From Candidatus Zixiibacteriota bacterium (GTDB taxonomy: Bacteria; Zixibacteria; MSB-5A5; GN15; PGXB01): 64,000 nucleotides of DNA. The first letter of the stretch is position 1; every line of letters begins with the position of its first letter. Position numbers and translations under genes: made by a program. Below the pieces are notes generated by a model. The model was not told the DNA's origin. It made no database searches and saw nothing but the letters and a program-made list of their open reading frames with translations. Below, piece by piece: positions 26,493 through 36,211 of the stretch. The stretch lies in contig JAPLUR010000125.1 in the NCBI GenBank assembly GCA_026397505.1, positions 1 through 64,000 of the forward strand. The letters run 5' to 3'.

Positions 26493-26540
26493 AGTGGTCA
26501 ATATCCTCGCCTTGGCGGCGCTGATGCCGCCGAAAGTTTA

Positions 26541-28805
26541 TTATGCATCCAGTCCCATTTTCTTTAACATAGCGGCGAACCGTTGGTCCGAGATAAGATC
26601 GCCGAAATCCGAATCAGTTCCGAGGTCTACCATTCTAGGGCAGCGTTCCTGATATGCTCTTTCGAGCCACTCAAAGGCCTGATCCGATTCGCCCAGCCGG
26701 GCATAGGCTGCCGCTATGGCGACAGCAGGAATATAGCGTTGACCAGCGTATTGCTTCAGCAATTCAACATGTTTTTGCCAGCAGGCATGATACCCTGATT
26801 CCCGGTATATTTTTCTTAGTGCTGCAAGATCATTGGAGTCATAACCTTTCCAAACAGCCGCAAATTCCAAATACTCCCTGGTGGCCTCATCGTGCATCCC
26901 GCGCCGTGTATATATACCTATCCGGGCAAAGTGTCCCAGGGGAGAAGTCGGATCCATGTTCAGGATTTCCTGGCATTGTTCCTCCGCCGCAGCAAGCTCG
27001 CCCCGCTCGTCGAGAATCAATGCGTAAGCGACTCTGATGATCACAGAAAGCGGGTCAAGTGTTTGAGCCTTCCGGATTTCTTCCATCGCTTCTTTTGTCC
27101 GTTTCATAGACCGTAATTGCATGGCATACCAATGATGTGCGGTGGCATATCCGGGGTTCAACTCAATAGCCTGCCTGAATTCACGTTCCGCTTTTGGCCA
27201 ATCCCAATCATAGTTGCGTGCTATGAATGCCAGCGAGGCATGGGCTTCGGCCAGCAATTCGTCCTTTTCAAGTGCTTTTAAGGCCAACGCCTTGGCTTTC
27301 GAAAAGGCCTCAACGGGAGAAAGGTCCCAGGCCTGATTCAGCATACTGTAGCAATCGGCCAAGCCGGAGTAGGCGAGGGCGAAATCCGGGTCTTTCGCAA
27401 TTGCCTGTTCGAAAAAGGCGATCGCCTTTCTGATCTCCTTGGGCATTCTTCTGTTCCAGTAGTAACGACCCTGCAAATAGAGATTGTAGGCCTCAACGTT
27501 GTGGGCTCGAATTCTTACCATGTTGCCCCTTTCATTTCCCAGCAGATTGATTTTCAGTCTCTCCACAATCGCAAGAGATATCTCATCTTGAATTGCAAAA
27601 ACATCCTTCATTTCCTTGTCATATCGGTCCGACCAGAGATGAGAACCGTCTTTTACTACGATCAGTTGCGCCGTTACTCGCAAATGGTTGCCTGCCTTGC
27701 GAACACTGCCTTCCAACAGCGTTTCCACTCCGAGCTTTCGCCCGATTTCGCGGACATCCTCGTTTTTGCCCTTAAACGAAAAGGCGGAGGTTCGGGCGAT
27801 AACCCGCAGGTTTTCCAATTGTGAAAGGGCATTGATTATTTCCTCGGCCATGCCGTCACAAAAATACTCTTGTTCCGGGTCAGAACTCAAATTGGCAAAT
27901 GGGAGCACCGCAATGGAAGGCCCTTTTATCAGAACATAAAATTCAGATTGTTGGCTGATTCTTTTCAAATCTGCCGCTATCTCGTCCGCATGCTGGTACC
28001 GCAGATTCTTATCCTTAGCAAGTGCTTTGCTTACAATGCGCTGGAGTTCATCTGGAACGTCGGACTTATAGCGTGCCAGAGGCTCCGGTTCTTCATATCC
28101 GATAGAATATATAATGGCTGGTTCATGGTCACCCTTGAAAGGCAGATGGCCAGTGATCATTTCATATAGGACAGCCCCGAAAGAGAATATGTCCGACCGC
28201 TGGTCAACTTCCTCCCCACGCGTCTGCTCGTGGGACATGTAATGCAATGTCCCCATGGTTGAACCAGTCTTAGTGAGTTTTTTGTCCCCTCTGATAGCTG
28301 CCAAGCCGAAATCAAGAATCTTTGCTCTACCATCATGGTCAATCAGAATATTAGAAGGCTTAATATCTCGGTGAATTATTCCTGCTTGATGAGCTTTATT
28401 CAGTCCTTCGCAGATCTGGATTGATAGATCAATGATCTTCTGAATAGAATTATCCCGCTTCTTGATAAAATCGGCCAGCGATTCGCCTTCAATATGCTGC
28501 ATAGCAAAAAAGGGTCGCCCTTGGTATTCCGAGACTTCATAAACCTGTATGATATTGGGGTGATCGAGTTTGGCGGCGGCTTGTGCTTCTCGTTTGAGCC
28601 GGGCGCGGCAGTCAGCATCCTGACAAAGATGAGGGGGAAGGAATTTGAGGGCTACCTTCCGGTTGAGCTCGGTGTCCTCAGCAAGGTACACCTCACCCAT
28701 CCCACCGGCGCCGATCTTCTCTACAACCTTATAATGACCAATGAGAGTGCCTTTAGTTAACATTGGATAGGATTCCGTTTTTCCTTCACCTGCATCGGAT
28801 TCCAT
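26541..28805 (-). CDS. Ser/Thr kinase with TolB-like and TPR domains (no TM)
   Basis: A 754-residue protein. The kinase domain (residues 22-285) is complete: IGAGGMGEVYLAED, VALKF, HRDIKPSN, LDFGLAA. An unusual SHEQ replaces the SPEQ of its paralogues. Then comes SIAVLPFANLSSDPEQEYF with GMAEEIINALSQ, the TolB-like domain also found with adenylate cyclases, and a C-terminal TPR array (AIAFFEQAIAKDPDFALAYS, AEREFRQAIELNPG). No membrane helix is evident between kinase and TolB-like domain, so it is probably cytoplasmic. It precedes the TM-containing kinase by 48 bp on the same strand, and an 18-bp palindrome lies 43 bp before its start. Confidence 0.88.
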   Translation of the reverse strand: MESDAGEGKTESYPMLTKGTLIGHYKVVEKIGAGGMGEVYLAEDTELNRKVALKFLPPHLCQDADCRARLKREAQAAAKLDHPNIIQVYEVSEYQGRPFFAMQHIEGESLADFIKKRDNSIQKIIDLSIQICEGLNKAHQAGIIHRDIKPSNILIDHDGRAKILDFGLAAIRGDKKLTKTGSTMGTLHYMSHEQTRGEEVDQRSDIFSFGAVLYEMITGHLPFKGDHEPAIIYSIGYEEPEPLARYKSDVPDELQRIVSKALAKDKNLRYQHADEIAADLKRISQQSEFYVLIKGPSIAVLPFANLSSDPEQEYFCDGMAEEIINALSQLENLRVIARTSAFSFKGKNEDVREIGRKLGVETLLEGSVRKAGNHLRVTAQLIVVKDGSHLWSDRYDKEMKDVFAIQDEISLAIVERLKINLLGNERGNMVRIRAHNVEAYNLYLQGRYYWNRRMPKEIRKAIAFFEQAIAKDPDFALAYSGLADCYSMLNQAWDLSPVEAFSKAKALALKALEKDELLAEAHASLAFIARNYDWDWPKAEREFRQAIELNPGYATAHHWYAMQLRSMKRTKEAMEEIRKAQTLDPLSVIIRVAYALILDERGELAAAEEQCQEILNMDPTSPLGHFARIGIYTRRGMHDEATREYLEFAAVWKGYDSNDLAALRKIYRESGYHACWQKHVELLKQYAGQRYIPAVAIAAAYARLGESDQAFEWLERAYQERCPRMVDLGTDSDFGDLISDQRFAAMLKKMGLDA

Positions 28806-28848
28806 ATGGTCTCCAGCAAAATTTAGATTTATCGATTGGTGTCAGGAT

Positions 28849-28866
28849 GCTTAAATAAATTTAAGC
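28849..28866. promoter_or_regulatory. 18-bp palindrome before kinase gene
   Basis: GCTTAAAT-AA-ATTTAAGC is a perfect inverted repeat with 8-bp arms, 43 bp upstream of the kinase start at 28805. Another inverted repeat, ACAATCAA (28922-28929) with TTGATTGT (28945-28952), lies 55 bp further up. Both are operator-like; function is inferred. Confidence 0.45.
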
Positions 28867-28995
28867 GCGGTCAATGTAATCTGCAAGGGAAAATAGTTTA
28901 TGTGAATATGAATTCTTGAGGACAATCAACTCCCTTGGCCGGAATTGATTGTTTAACAAGATATTACGGGGGCGAGGATTTTCGCCGCTGTTTTT

Positions 28996-29751
28996 CTATA
29001 GGCTCTTGTTCGGATCGGGGATACGGGCGCGGACCTTATGCCAGGCTTCTTTTTCCAGAAAACTTCCCGGCAGATCGGATTCCATCTCTTTGAACATCGC
29101 AAACGGGACTGTGAAACTTAGAATATCCGGGGGTACCTGCGGCCGGGCCGAAATATCGAACATCCCCATGACCGCCCGCGGCTGCTCCCGTAATGATTCA
29201 TGATACGGCAGCATACAGATACTGTGACATCCGGCGCCAAAGCGGACAATGACATTGTCGATCCCCGGTTTCCCATAATTGGCCAGAACGGTCAGGGCGG
29301 AAATCTGGTCGGGATTGGCATAGAAACAGATCAGGACGGGAGTTTCTTTGGTCTCATCCACCAATTCCAGCGGCCTGAAAATGACATAGGTAAACGGAAT
29401 GTCGGTAATCGGCATCTGGGCAATTTTCGTTCTGGCCAGTTCCGGTGTTTTGATATATGCCTCACCCTCGCGGTGCCCCTCACCCCGCCCGGTCGAGAGG
29501 AAATACTCGATTCCACCGGGAAACTCGCGGTAGGCATCGCCAAAGCACAAGCCGACTTTTCCCCCCAGACAGCCGCAGGTTTCGCGGTTGATAACGGCGG
29601 TTTTCCCTCTGCTCGCAGCGGTGAGCATCGACACGACACATCCCCATTTGCCTTTTTTGAATTGAATTGCCTCATCCGGCTGGTCGTTGCTGAAAAGAAT
29701 CGCCACCGGAGAAAACTGAAGTTTCAGTTCTTTGCTGATTCTGCTTTCCAT
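28996..29751 (-). CDS. DUF169 family protein (COG2043)
   Basis: A 251-residue protein recognised as DUF169 from the opening LKLQFSPVAILFSNDQPD, the Cys-rich CGCLGGKVGLCFGDAYREFP, and the later GAGCHSICMLPYHE. The conserved cysteines suggest binding of a metal or cofactor, but no reaction is established for the family to my knowledge. Stands alone between the kinase cluster and the divergently read AI-2E family gene. Confidence 0.78.
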   Translation of the reverse strand: MESRISKELKLQFSPVAILFSNDQPDEAIQFKKGKWGCVVSMLTAASRGKTAVINRETCGCLGGKVGLCFGDAYREFPGGIEYFLSTGRGEGHREGEAYIKTPELARTKIAQMPITDIPFTYVIFRPLELVDETKETPVLICFYANPDQISALTVLANYGKPGIDNVIVRFGAGCHSICMLPYHESLREQPRAVMGMFDISARPQVPPDILSFTVPFAMFKEMESDLPGSFLEKEAWHKVRARIPDPNKSL

Positions 29752-29865
29752 AATTTTCTATCCTTGATTTTTGGATAATATATCACGAGAGCGTCAAAAG
29801 CCGAAAAATATTCTTGCATTGCGGTTCAATTTAGGCAATCTTTTTCCAAACGGAGTTTGATTATT

Positions 29866-30945
29866 ATGAAAAGAGAATATTTTCTTATCTCGTTATTTCT
29901 TCTGATAGTCGCCATCTTCTTTTATCTCTTCTATAAAATGATGGCGCCGCTGTTTATTCCCATCGCCTGGGGGGCGATCCTGGCGATTGTCTTTTATCCT
30001 CTCTATAAGCGGGTCAACCGGAAAGTCAAATCGCCCGGCTGGGCGGCGCTGCTGATATGTATTTTTGTATTTTTTGTGATTATCGGCCCGGCGCTGTACA
30101 TTCTGGCCAATCTGGTCGGCGAAGCTTCTGATGCGTTCAATCGTGTCAACACCCTTTATGAAAGCGGGGAGTTGAGCAACTATCTTGCGCGGGTAGCACC
30201 GTTTTTCGACAAAATCAGATTGAAACTCTATGCCGCCTATCCGGACTTGGCCAAGATAAATTTCGAGTCAACCATCAAAGATATAATCACTACTGTCACG
30301 ACTGTGATCGGCGCCAAGGCAACCACGGTTGTCGCCAATATCACCAAGACCATTTTTCAATTTTTCCTGACCATATTTGCCATGTATTATTTTTTCCGTG
30401 ACGGCAACAAGGTGGTTTCATTTCTCAAACGGATGACCCCGCTGAGTTCCGACCAGGTGGGAGTTACCTATTCTTATCTCAAAGAAGTTGTTGAGGGAAC
30501 CATGTACGGCGGGGTGGTGATGGCGATCATACAGGGCTCACTCGGCGGCATCCTCTTCGCGATCATGGGTATTTCCTCGCCCGTATTCTGGGGCGCGGTG
30601 ATGGGATTTCTGTCGTTCCTGCCTATTCTGGGGCCTTTTCTGATTTATATCCCGGCTGGTCTTATTCTAATTCTGGCCGGCTCGCCGGTGAAAGGAATTC
30701 TGACATTGTTTATCGGCACGGTGGTGATAAGCCAGGTCGATAATTTCGTCCGTCCGCTTCTATTTCGCGGCAAGACCCAGATGCATACTTTCCTGATGTT
30801 TTTTTCCATTATGGGCGGGATGGCAATGTTCGGCTTGATCGGTATTGTCCTGGGGCCGCTTATTACGGCCATATTCATGACTATCCTGAAAGTATTCGAG
30901 TTCAAGCTTCACCCCGAATCCGGCCCGATTGACTATACGACGTGA
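29866..30945 (+). CDS. AI-2E family transporter (PerM/TqsA-like)
   Basis: A 359-residue membrane protein with about 8 helices. It opens FLISLFLLIVAIFFYLFYKM, has PLFIPIAWGAILAIVFYPLY typical of the family, and a C-terminal block ISSPVFWGAVMGFLSFLPIL followed by GPFLIYIPAGL. Members export autoinducer-2 or other small molecules, or act as Na+/H+ antiporters. ATG 29866 is preferred (CGGAG upstream) over an in-frame TTG 9 bp earlier. Converges on mutM. Confidence 0.85.
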   Translation: MKREYFLISLFLLIVAIFFYLFYKMMAPLFIPIAWGAILAIVFYPLYKRVNRKVKSPGWAALLICIFVFFVIIGPALYILANLVGEASDAFNRVNTLYESGELSNYLARVAPFFDKIRLKLYAAYPDLAKINFESTIKDIITTVTTVIGAKATTVVANITKTIFQFFLTIFAMYYFFRDGNKVVSFLKRMTPLSSDQVGVTYSYLKEVVEGTMYGGVVMAIIQGSLGGILFAIMGISSPVFWGAVMGFLSFLPILGPFLIYIPAGLILILAGSPVKGILTLFIGTVVISQVDNFVRPLLFRGKTQMHTFLMFFSIMGGMAMFGLIGIVLGPLITAIFMTILKVFEFKLHPESGPIDYTT

Positions 30946-30987
30946 GCACCGGCTGAAAATGGGATGGATGGGACGGATTAATGATTA

Positions 30988-31812
30988 TTATCTGAGGCGC
31001 TGGCAGCGGGGGCAGTAATGGGCCGACCGGGAGCCGATCTTCTGCCGTCTTATCGCCGCGCCGCACCGAAAACAGGGCTCCCCCTCGCGGCCATAGGCTT
31101 TAAGATAATGCTGGAATCCCCCCGGTTTCCCATCAACCCCGGCGAAAGTATCCACCGAGGTCCCCATCTTATTGATAGCTTTTCGGAGCACTTGTTGTAT
31201 TGCCCGGTAGAGTTCTTCGAGTTTCTTTTTAGGTAGAGAATCGGTGCTTCTTTTGGGATGAATCCGGGCCAAATAGAGAGCTTCATCGGCGTAGATATTC
31301 CCCAGTCCGGCCAGAAAAGTCTGGTCGAGGAGCGCCGGTTTTATCATTCGTTTGGCAGAGCGAAAAAGAGCAATAAAAGCATCAGGCTTGATTTCCAGCG
31401 GTTCCGGCCCCAGATCATTCAATCCTTGCCGGGAAGAAAGCTCGCCTGTTTTCAGGAGTCGAACGCGCCCGAAGCGGCGATAGTCGTTGAAATGGAGTGA
31501 ATAATGACTATCCCGGAAATAAAAAATCAGATGGTCATGTTTATCAATGGGCGCTTTTTTCGGAAGATAATAGAAATGGCCGGTCATTTTCAGATGCACC
31601 CAGAGGGTGTGCCCATCGGACAAGTCCATCAAGATATTTTTCCCTCGCCGCCGGATAGCGATGAATTTCTTGCCGCGAAGTTTATCAATATCCCCCTCAA
31701 AATAAGCTCGGGCGATCCGGGGGGAATTTATATAGAGGGAATCAATGATTTGATTCAGGACGGTTCGGCGGAGCCCCCGGACAACAGTCTCAACTTCGGG
31801 TAGTTCCGGCAT
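30988..31812 (-). CDS. mutM: Formamidopyrimidine-DNA glycosylase (Fpg)
   Basis: A 274-residue DNA repair enzyme that removes 8-oxoguanine and other oxidised purines and cleaves abasic sites. It begins MPELPEVETV with the catalytic Pro 2 and Glu 3, has the conserved Lys in WVHLKMTGHFYYL, and ends with a four-Cys zinc finger (CFRCG...CPRCQ). All key residues are present and the length is normal. Last gene of a minus-strand run that starts at nadC; 35 bp separate it from the DUF1858 gene. Confidence 0.95.
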   Translation of the reverse strand: MPELPEVETVVRGLRRTVLNQIIDSLYINSPRIARAYFEGDIDKLRGKKFIAIRRRGKNILMDLSDGHTLWVHLKMTGHFYYLPKKAPIDKHDHLIFYFRDSHYSLHFNDYRRFGRVRLLKTGELSSRQGLNDLGPEPLEIKPDAFIALFRSAKRMIKPALLDQTFLAGLGNIYADEALYLARIHPKRSTDSLPKKKLEELYRAIQQVLRKAINKMGTSVDTFAGVDGKPGGFQHYLKAYGREGEPCFRCGAAIRRQKIGSRSAHYCPRCQRLR

Positions 31813-31847
31813 TAATTGACATCCTGTCTTAGGAGAAAAGCAGATTC

Positions 31848-32054
31848 TTACGGCTGGGCCGCCAGCTGCTCTAGTTCATCAATGATAGTCTGGACATCAT
31901 GACCGTGAAGCATGGCGCCCATTTCGAGCGTTTCCAATTTCATCCCGGGGCAGTCAAAACAGCCGCCATGGAAATATTTTTGTATGACTGTGCCGGCCTG
32001 AGGCACCGCCTCGATAATCTCCCCGATTGTCATCTCTTTAGTAATCTTAATCAC
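31848..32054 (-). CDS. DUF1858-domain small protein
   Basis: A 68-residue protein that is a stand-alone DUF1858 domain: ITKEMTIGEIIEAVPQAGTV, then HGGCFDCPGMKLETLEMGA with the conserved CxxC. The same fold forms the N-terminus of ScdA/Ric-type iron-sulphur repair proteins and is linked with redox or nitrosative-stress proteins. Its place two genes from the IscU/NifU-like scaffold supports an Fe-S related role, though this is inference. Confidence 0.8.
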   Translation of the reverse strand: MIKITKEMTIGEIIEAVPQAGTVIQKYFHGGCFDCPGMKLETLEMGAMLHGHDVQTIIDELEQLAAQP

Positions 32055-32081
32055 AGTTGCACTCTCCCAAATTTGGCGAAA

Positions 32082-32732
32082 TTATGGATAGGTTTTGCCG
32101 TCAACTTTGGCCGAGAGGAGCTGTCCGGTCCCCTCGAAAATGATATATTTCACCAGTCCGATATCGCGGGCGAACCACCAGTAGCTGTCACCGTTATAAT
32201 TCCCGCGCTTGCTGTAAAGCGATTTATATGACATTCTCATCTGGATACAATCGTTGAAAGTTCCGGCCGGAGTTATGACCGGGCCGGCGCTGAGAATCTC
32301 GTATTCCACCTGAATACGGCGATGGGTGTTGAGCGAATCGCCCATGATTTCGGCGGCCGAGAAAAGGAGCGTGTCGCCGACGGTGTGCGACCAGGGGACA
32401 AAGGGAAGGGCCGGTTCAAAATGGAGCGCGGGGGCATCTTTCACGGCGAAAACCATATTCTTCCATCCGGCGCCGCGATCGCTTTTGAGGAAATCTTTCC
32501 AGTACTGAATCCGGCCGGTGCTGTCGTAATAAGTGATGGTGTAAAGCTCGTTGACATTGCCCGATACGACCGCTTTCCCGAGCGGCCCGCTGTACTGATA
32601 CTGATCCCACTGATTAAGGGGATAATAGCGTTGGAATTCACCCCGAGCGGGTCGTTCCACTCGCTTAATACAACCCGAAAGCAACAATGACAGCACGATG
32701 AGAAAAAGAGTGATGGCCCGAATCCGATTCAC
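32082..32732 (-). CDS. Lipoprotein of unknown function
   Basis: A 216-residue protein with a clean signal peptide and lipobox (LLSGC, Cys 21), probably envelope-anchored. The mature region is beta-rich (YYPLNQWDQYQYSGPLGKAV, SYWWFARDIGLVKYIIFEG) and shares the ITPAGTFNDC element with the lipoprotein at 20720-21349. It overlaps the stop of the IscU-like gene by 4 bp, so it is coupled to an unrelated cytoplasmic function. Confidence 0.78.
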   Translation of the reverse strand: MNRIRAITLFLIVLSLLLSGCIKRVERPARGEFQRYYPLNQWDQYQYSGPLGKAVVSGNVNELYTITYYDSTGRIQYWKDFLKSDRGAGWKNMVFAVKDAPALHFEPALPFVPWSHTVGDTLLFSAAEIMGDSLNTHRRIQVEYEILSAGPVITPAGTFNDCIQMRMSYKSLYSKRGNYNGDSYWWFARDIGLVKYIIFEGTGQLLSAKVDGKTYP

Positions 32733-33109
32733 TGCTTCTTCCCGTCTTGTCTGGAACGGTAATCCTCTATGGCCGCCCGGAGAGCATCGGTAGCCAGGTT
32801 GGAGCAGTGCATTTTGATCGGCGGCAGACCATCGAGCGCCTCGGCAACATCATTGCGAGTCAGCCTCTCGGCTTCATCAACGGTCTTCCCTTTCACCATT
32901 TCGGTAGTAATGGAACTGGTCGCAATGGCCGCACCGCACCCGAAGGTCTTGAATTTGATATCGGTAATGATATTATTCTCAACTTTGATATACATCGCCA
33001 TGATGTCGCCGCATGAAGGATTACCCACGGTACCGACGCCGTCGGCATCTTTTATTTCGCCGACATTGCGCGGATTTTGAAAATGCTCAATAACCTTGGC
33101 TGAATACAT
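32729..33109 (-). CDS. Iron-sulphur cluster scaffold, IscU/NifU N-terminal family
   Basis: A 126-residue scaffold on which Fe-S clusters are assembled. Three conserved cysteines are present (GNPSCGD, TFGCGAA, MHCSNLA) with the Asp after the first Cys, as in IscU and NifU-N; it starts MYSAKVIEHFQNPRNVGEI. ATG 33109 is chosen because AAAGGTGA lies just upstream; an in-frame TTG at 33127 is less likely. No IscS/NifS, HscA or IscR gene lies beside it here. Confidence 0.92.
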   Translation of the reverse strand: MYSAKVIEHFQNPRNVGEIKDADGVGTVGNPSCGDIMAMYIKVENNIITDIKFKTFGCGAAIATSSITTEMVKGKTVDEAERLTRNDVAEALDGLPPIKMHCSNLATDALRAAIEDYRSRQDGKKQ

Positions 33110-33210
33110 CGAAACATCACCTTTCAAAGGGCATCAAAAATATCCACTTTAATATACGGCATTCGCCCAAAAATTCAAGTGAATAATTTCACATATTCAG
33201 ACCTGATTAT

Positions 33211-34200
33211 TTAATGGGTGGAGACTTCTCCGGCATTAAAAGCCATGATCCCATCTCTGGTATCTATTACCAGTTGGCCGGTCCGGTCAATATCTATTAC
33301 GATTCCTGATATGACTTTACGCCCGATTTTCAGCTTTATTTCTTTATCCTGCAGATAGGAATATTTGAGTATTTTTTTTCTGGTCTCCTGCAGTCCCGAT
33401 TTTTTGAATGCGGCATATTCCTTCTCAAAATTGCGCAGGAATTTCTGGAGGAATTCCACCCGAAGGATATTCTCCTTGGCGCCGATTCTAATGGAAGTGG
33501 CCGTATCTTTCAAATGATCCGGGAAATCGGCTCTTTTTTGATTGACATTAACTCCTACGCCGACAACAACATACTCCACCCTATCAATTTCGGCGGAGAG
33601 TTCGGTCAAGATTCCGGCCACTTTCAGGCCGGAAATGAGAATATCGTTGGGCCATTTGATCTTGACATCGATATCATCATAAGAAGCAATGGTGTCGGCC
33701 AGAGCGGCGGCAGTCAGAAGAGATATCCCGGGGGCCTGGGTTGGGTGAATTTTGGGGTAAAGAATTATGGAGCAATAGAGGCCGACTTTATTCGGCGAGT
33801 ACCATTCCCTACCCAAACGCCCGCGTCCGCGGGTCTGATGTTCGGCGATTACGAGAGTTCCCTCCGGCACCCCGGCGGAAGCCAGTTGCGAGGCGATGGC
33901 GTTGGTCGACTGCACGGACTGATAGGCATATATCTTTTTCCCGATAAGGCGGGTATTCAGGCGATAGGAAATCTCGGTGGAAAGGAAATTATCGGGCGCT
34001 GAAACAAAGGCATAATGTCCATGGCGGTCGGCCCGGATGGTGTAGCCCCAACAGCGCAGCAATCCCACGGCGCCGATGATATGCTCGCGGGTGACTTTAA
34101 AGATTTTCGCCAGCTTCAGCGGATCGGTCGTCTGACCCGGATGGGCGCGCATTTTTTCCAGGGCTTTGTCGGCCAGCAATTCGGGATTACGGGTGTACAT
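33211..34200 (-). CDS. birA: Bifunctional biotin-protein ligase/repressor
   Basis: A 329-residue protein with an N-terminal winged helix (residues 15-70: LKLAKIFKVTREHIIGAVGL), a central ligase domain with the ATP/biotin loop GRGRLGREW (near residue 130) and KIKWPNDIL, and a C-terminal SH3-like domain. It joins biotin to carboxylase carrier proteins and may repress biotin genes. The ATG directly abuts the stop of nadC, so the two are one operon. Confidence 0.92.
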   Translation of the reverse strand: MYTRNPELLADKALEKMRAHPGQTTDPLKLAKIFKVTREHIIGAVGLLRCWGYTIRADRHGHYAFVSAPDNFLSTEISYRLNTRLIGKKIYAYQSVQSTNAIASQLASAGVPEGTLVIAEHQTRGRGRLGREWYSPNKVGLYCSIILYPKIHPTQAPGISLLTAAALADTIASYDDIDVKIKWPNDILISGLKVAGILTELSAEIDRVEYVVVGVGVNVNQKRADFPDHLKDTATSIRIGAKENILRVEFLQKFLRNFEKEYAAFKKSGLQETRKKILKYSYLQDKEIKLKIGRKVISGIVIDIDRTGQLVIDTRDGIMAFNAGEVSTH

Positions 34201-35088
34201 CTAAGCCACAATCCTGAGTGAGAAGTCGGCTGATGTGGCCGAATGGGTCAGGGCGCCGATCGAGATATAATCGACCCCTGTTTTGGCCACTGCCGCAACA
34301 TTATCAAGATTCATATTCCCCGAGGCTTCCAGTTTCAAATCACCGGCAAGTGAGCGGGCGCATTTTACCAGCAAGGCCAGGCTCTCGAGTGACTGATTAT
34401 CCAGAAGAAGCCGCTTGATACCGGAATCCACCGCTTCTTTCAATTGTGCTTCGCTGACCACCTCGACTTCGAGCACAACTCGCGAAGGATCAATCACATA
34501 TTTCTTTTTGAATTCCGGCGAGCCCAGGAATTTTCGGACCTTCTCTACGGCCCCGGCTACAGAGCCGCAGGCGGCAATATGATTGTCCTTTATCAGCACC
34601 ATGTCAAAAAGGCCGAAACGATGATTCTCGCCCCCGCCACAGGCGACAGCATACTTTTCCAGATAGCGCAGGCCGGGGGTTGTTTTGCGAGTATCAAGGA
34701 TGATGGCTTTGGTCCCACTTACTTTTTCCACGAATTTCCCGGTCAGAGTGGCGATACCGGAGAGATGTCCCAGGAAATTGAGGGCTGTCCGCTCACCGGT
34801 CATAATTGCGCGGCTGTTTCCTCTTATTTCAGCGATGGTATCACCGTGGTCAAAGGGCAGGCCGTCCCCTTTATCGCTTTTGACCTCAATTTTGCCATCC
34901 AGCTTCCTGAAAACCGCCTCCATTATCGACAGACCTGCCAAAATCCCCTCTGATTTGGCGACGATTTCCGCAGCGGCGGGTTTCTCTTCAATGCACCCGA
35001 GGGTGGTAATATCCCCCGGCCCGACATCTTCCATGAGAGCCAGTTCCACTTGCTGGAGGAGTATTTGGTCAAAAGAACTCATCGGCAT
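34201..35088 (-). CDS. nadC: Nicotinate-nucleotide pyrophosphorylase (carboxylating)
   Basis: A 295-residue quinolinate phosphoribosyltransferase that makes nicotinate mononucleotide in NAD synthesis. Family motifs include EDVGPGDITT, ILDTRKTTPGLRYLEKYAV, GGGENHRFGLFDMVLIKDNH and a C-terminal EASGNMNLDNV...VDYISIGALTHS. Met 1 or Met 3 may start it. First gene of the nadC-birA pair. Confidence 0.94.
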   Translation of the reverse strand: MPMSSFDQILLQQVELALMEDVGPGDITTLGCIEEKPAAAEIVAKSEGILAGLSIMEAVFRKLDGKIEVKSDKGDGLPFDHGDTIAEIRGNSRAIMTGERTALNFLGHLSGIATLTGKFVEKVSGTKAIILDTRKTTPGLRYLEKYAVACGGGENHRFGLFDMVLIKDNHIAACGSVAGAVEKVRKFLGSPEFKKKYVIDPSRVVLEVEVVSEAQLKEAVDSGIKRLLLDNQSLESLALLVKCARSLAGDLKLEASGNMNLDNVAAVAKTGVDYISIGALTHSATSADFSLRIVA

Positions 35089-35140
35089 TTAAGATAATAA
35101 TTGGGCTGATTAAGTCAATTATTGATTTATGCCGGTGCTA

Positions 35141-36211
35141 TTAATTATCCGGATTATTATTATCGAGAGGATTTTTCACTCCCCTGGCAAACTCCAGCGT
35201 TCTTACCGGGAAAGGAATGACAATGCCCTCCTCGCGGTATTTCTTATGCAGCCGTTTCACGAACTCATGTTTGATTATAAATTGGCGGGAATACTCTTTC
35301 ACATAGAGCGCAACGGTCAGCTCGATGCTGAAATCACCGAAGGTATGGAAACGGAGCGATGGTTCCTCTTCCGGTTCATCTCCTTCGATCTCACGCAGCA
35401 CTTCACGGGCCGTTGCCAGAGTTACCCGCTCCACTTTTTCGAGGTCGCTATCATAGGCAACCCCAAGGCCCATGCTCACGGTCAGAGCGGATTTAGGCAG
35501 GTTATAATTAGTGGTGATCGATGAAGCCAGCCGGGAGTTGGGGATAATCACAAAATTATCGGCCAGCTGGCGGATAGTCGTATTCCGCCAGGTGATATCG
35601 ACGACATACCCCTCCTCACCGCTTTGTAGTTTGATATAGTCACCCTTCTTCACCTTTCCGGAAAAAAGAATATTCAATCCGGCGAAGAGATTGCCAAGAG
35701 TATCCTGAAGGGCCAGAGCTACGGCCAGGCCGCCGACTCCCAAGGCGGTCAGCAGCGGGGTGATAGAAATATCCAGCGCCTGTAATACTATCATCAGACC
35801 GATGGAAATCACCACTATTTTGGCAAAGATAGAGAAAATGGAAGTAGAGAATATTTCCCCTTTCGGCTCTCCGGCATAAGCCCGAATGAAACCGCTGATG
35901 ATGGATGACGCGGCCAGAGTGATGAAGAGTATCACCAGCACCAGCAGGATTTTTTCGATAATCCGGTGATACTCGGCCGGGAAATGCAGGAGCGGCAGGG
36001 CGGCATAGAGGCCGATTATGACCGACCAGATAATGATTCTCCCGCGCAGCCCCTCGATAATGACATCATCGCCTTTCCAATGTGTTTTGGCGACTATTTT
36101 CTGCAGACGGGTGCTGATTAGAATCTGGATAATAAAACCGATCAGGACAATCGCGCCAAATGTGACCAGAGCGGCAACATATTTTTCGAAACCGACGATT
36201 TCGGGTGCCAT
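35141..36211 (-). CDS. Small-conductance mechanosensitive channel (MscS family)
   Basis: A 356-residue channel with three to four N-terminal helices and the MscS pore and beta domain: LGVGGLAVALALQDTLGNLF (TM3 pore helix), FSGKVKKGDYIKL and IIPNSRLASSITTNYN. It gates on membrane tension to release solutes in hypo-osmotic shock. Length is normal for the longer YnaI-like members. Near the nadC operon on the same strand, 52 bp apart. Confidence 0.93.
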   Translation of the reverse strand: MAPEIVGFEKYVAALVTFGAIVLIGFIIQILISTRLQKIVAKTHWKGDDVIIEGLRGRIIIWSVIIGLYAALPLLHFPAEYHRIIEKILLVLVILFITLAASSIISGFIRAYAGEPKGEIFSTSIFSIFAKIVVISIGLMIVLQALDISITPLLTALGVGGLAVALALQDTLGNLFAGLNILFSGKVKKGDYIKLQSGEEGYVVDITWRNTTIRQLADNFVIIPNSRLASSITTNYNLPKSALTVSMGLGVAYDSDLEKVERVTLATAREVLREIEGDEPEEEPSLRFHTFGDFSIELTVALYVKEYSRQFIIKHEFVKRLHKKYREEGIVIPFPVRTLEFARGVKNPLDNNNPDN

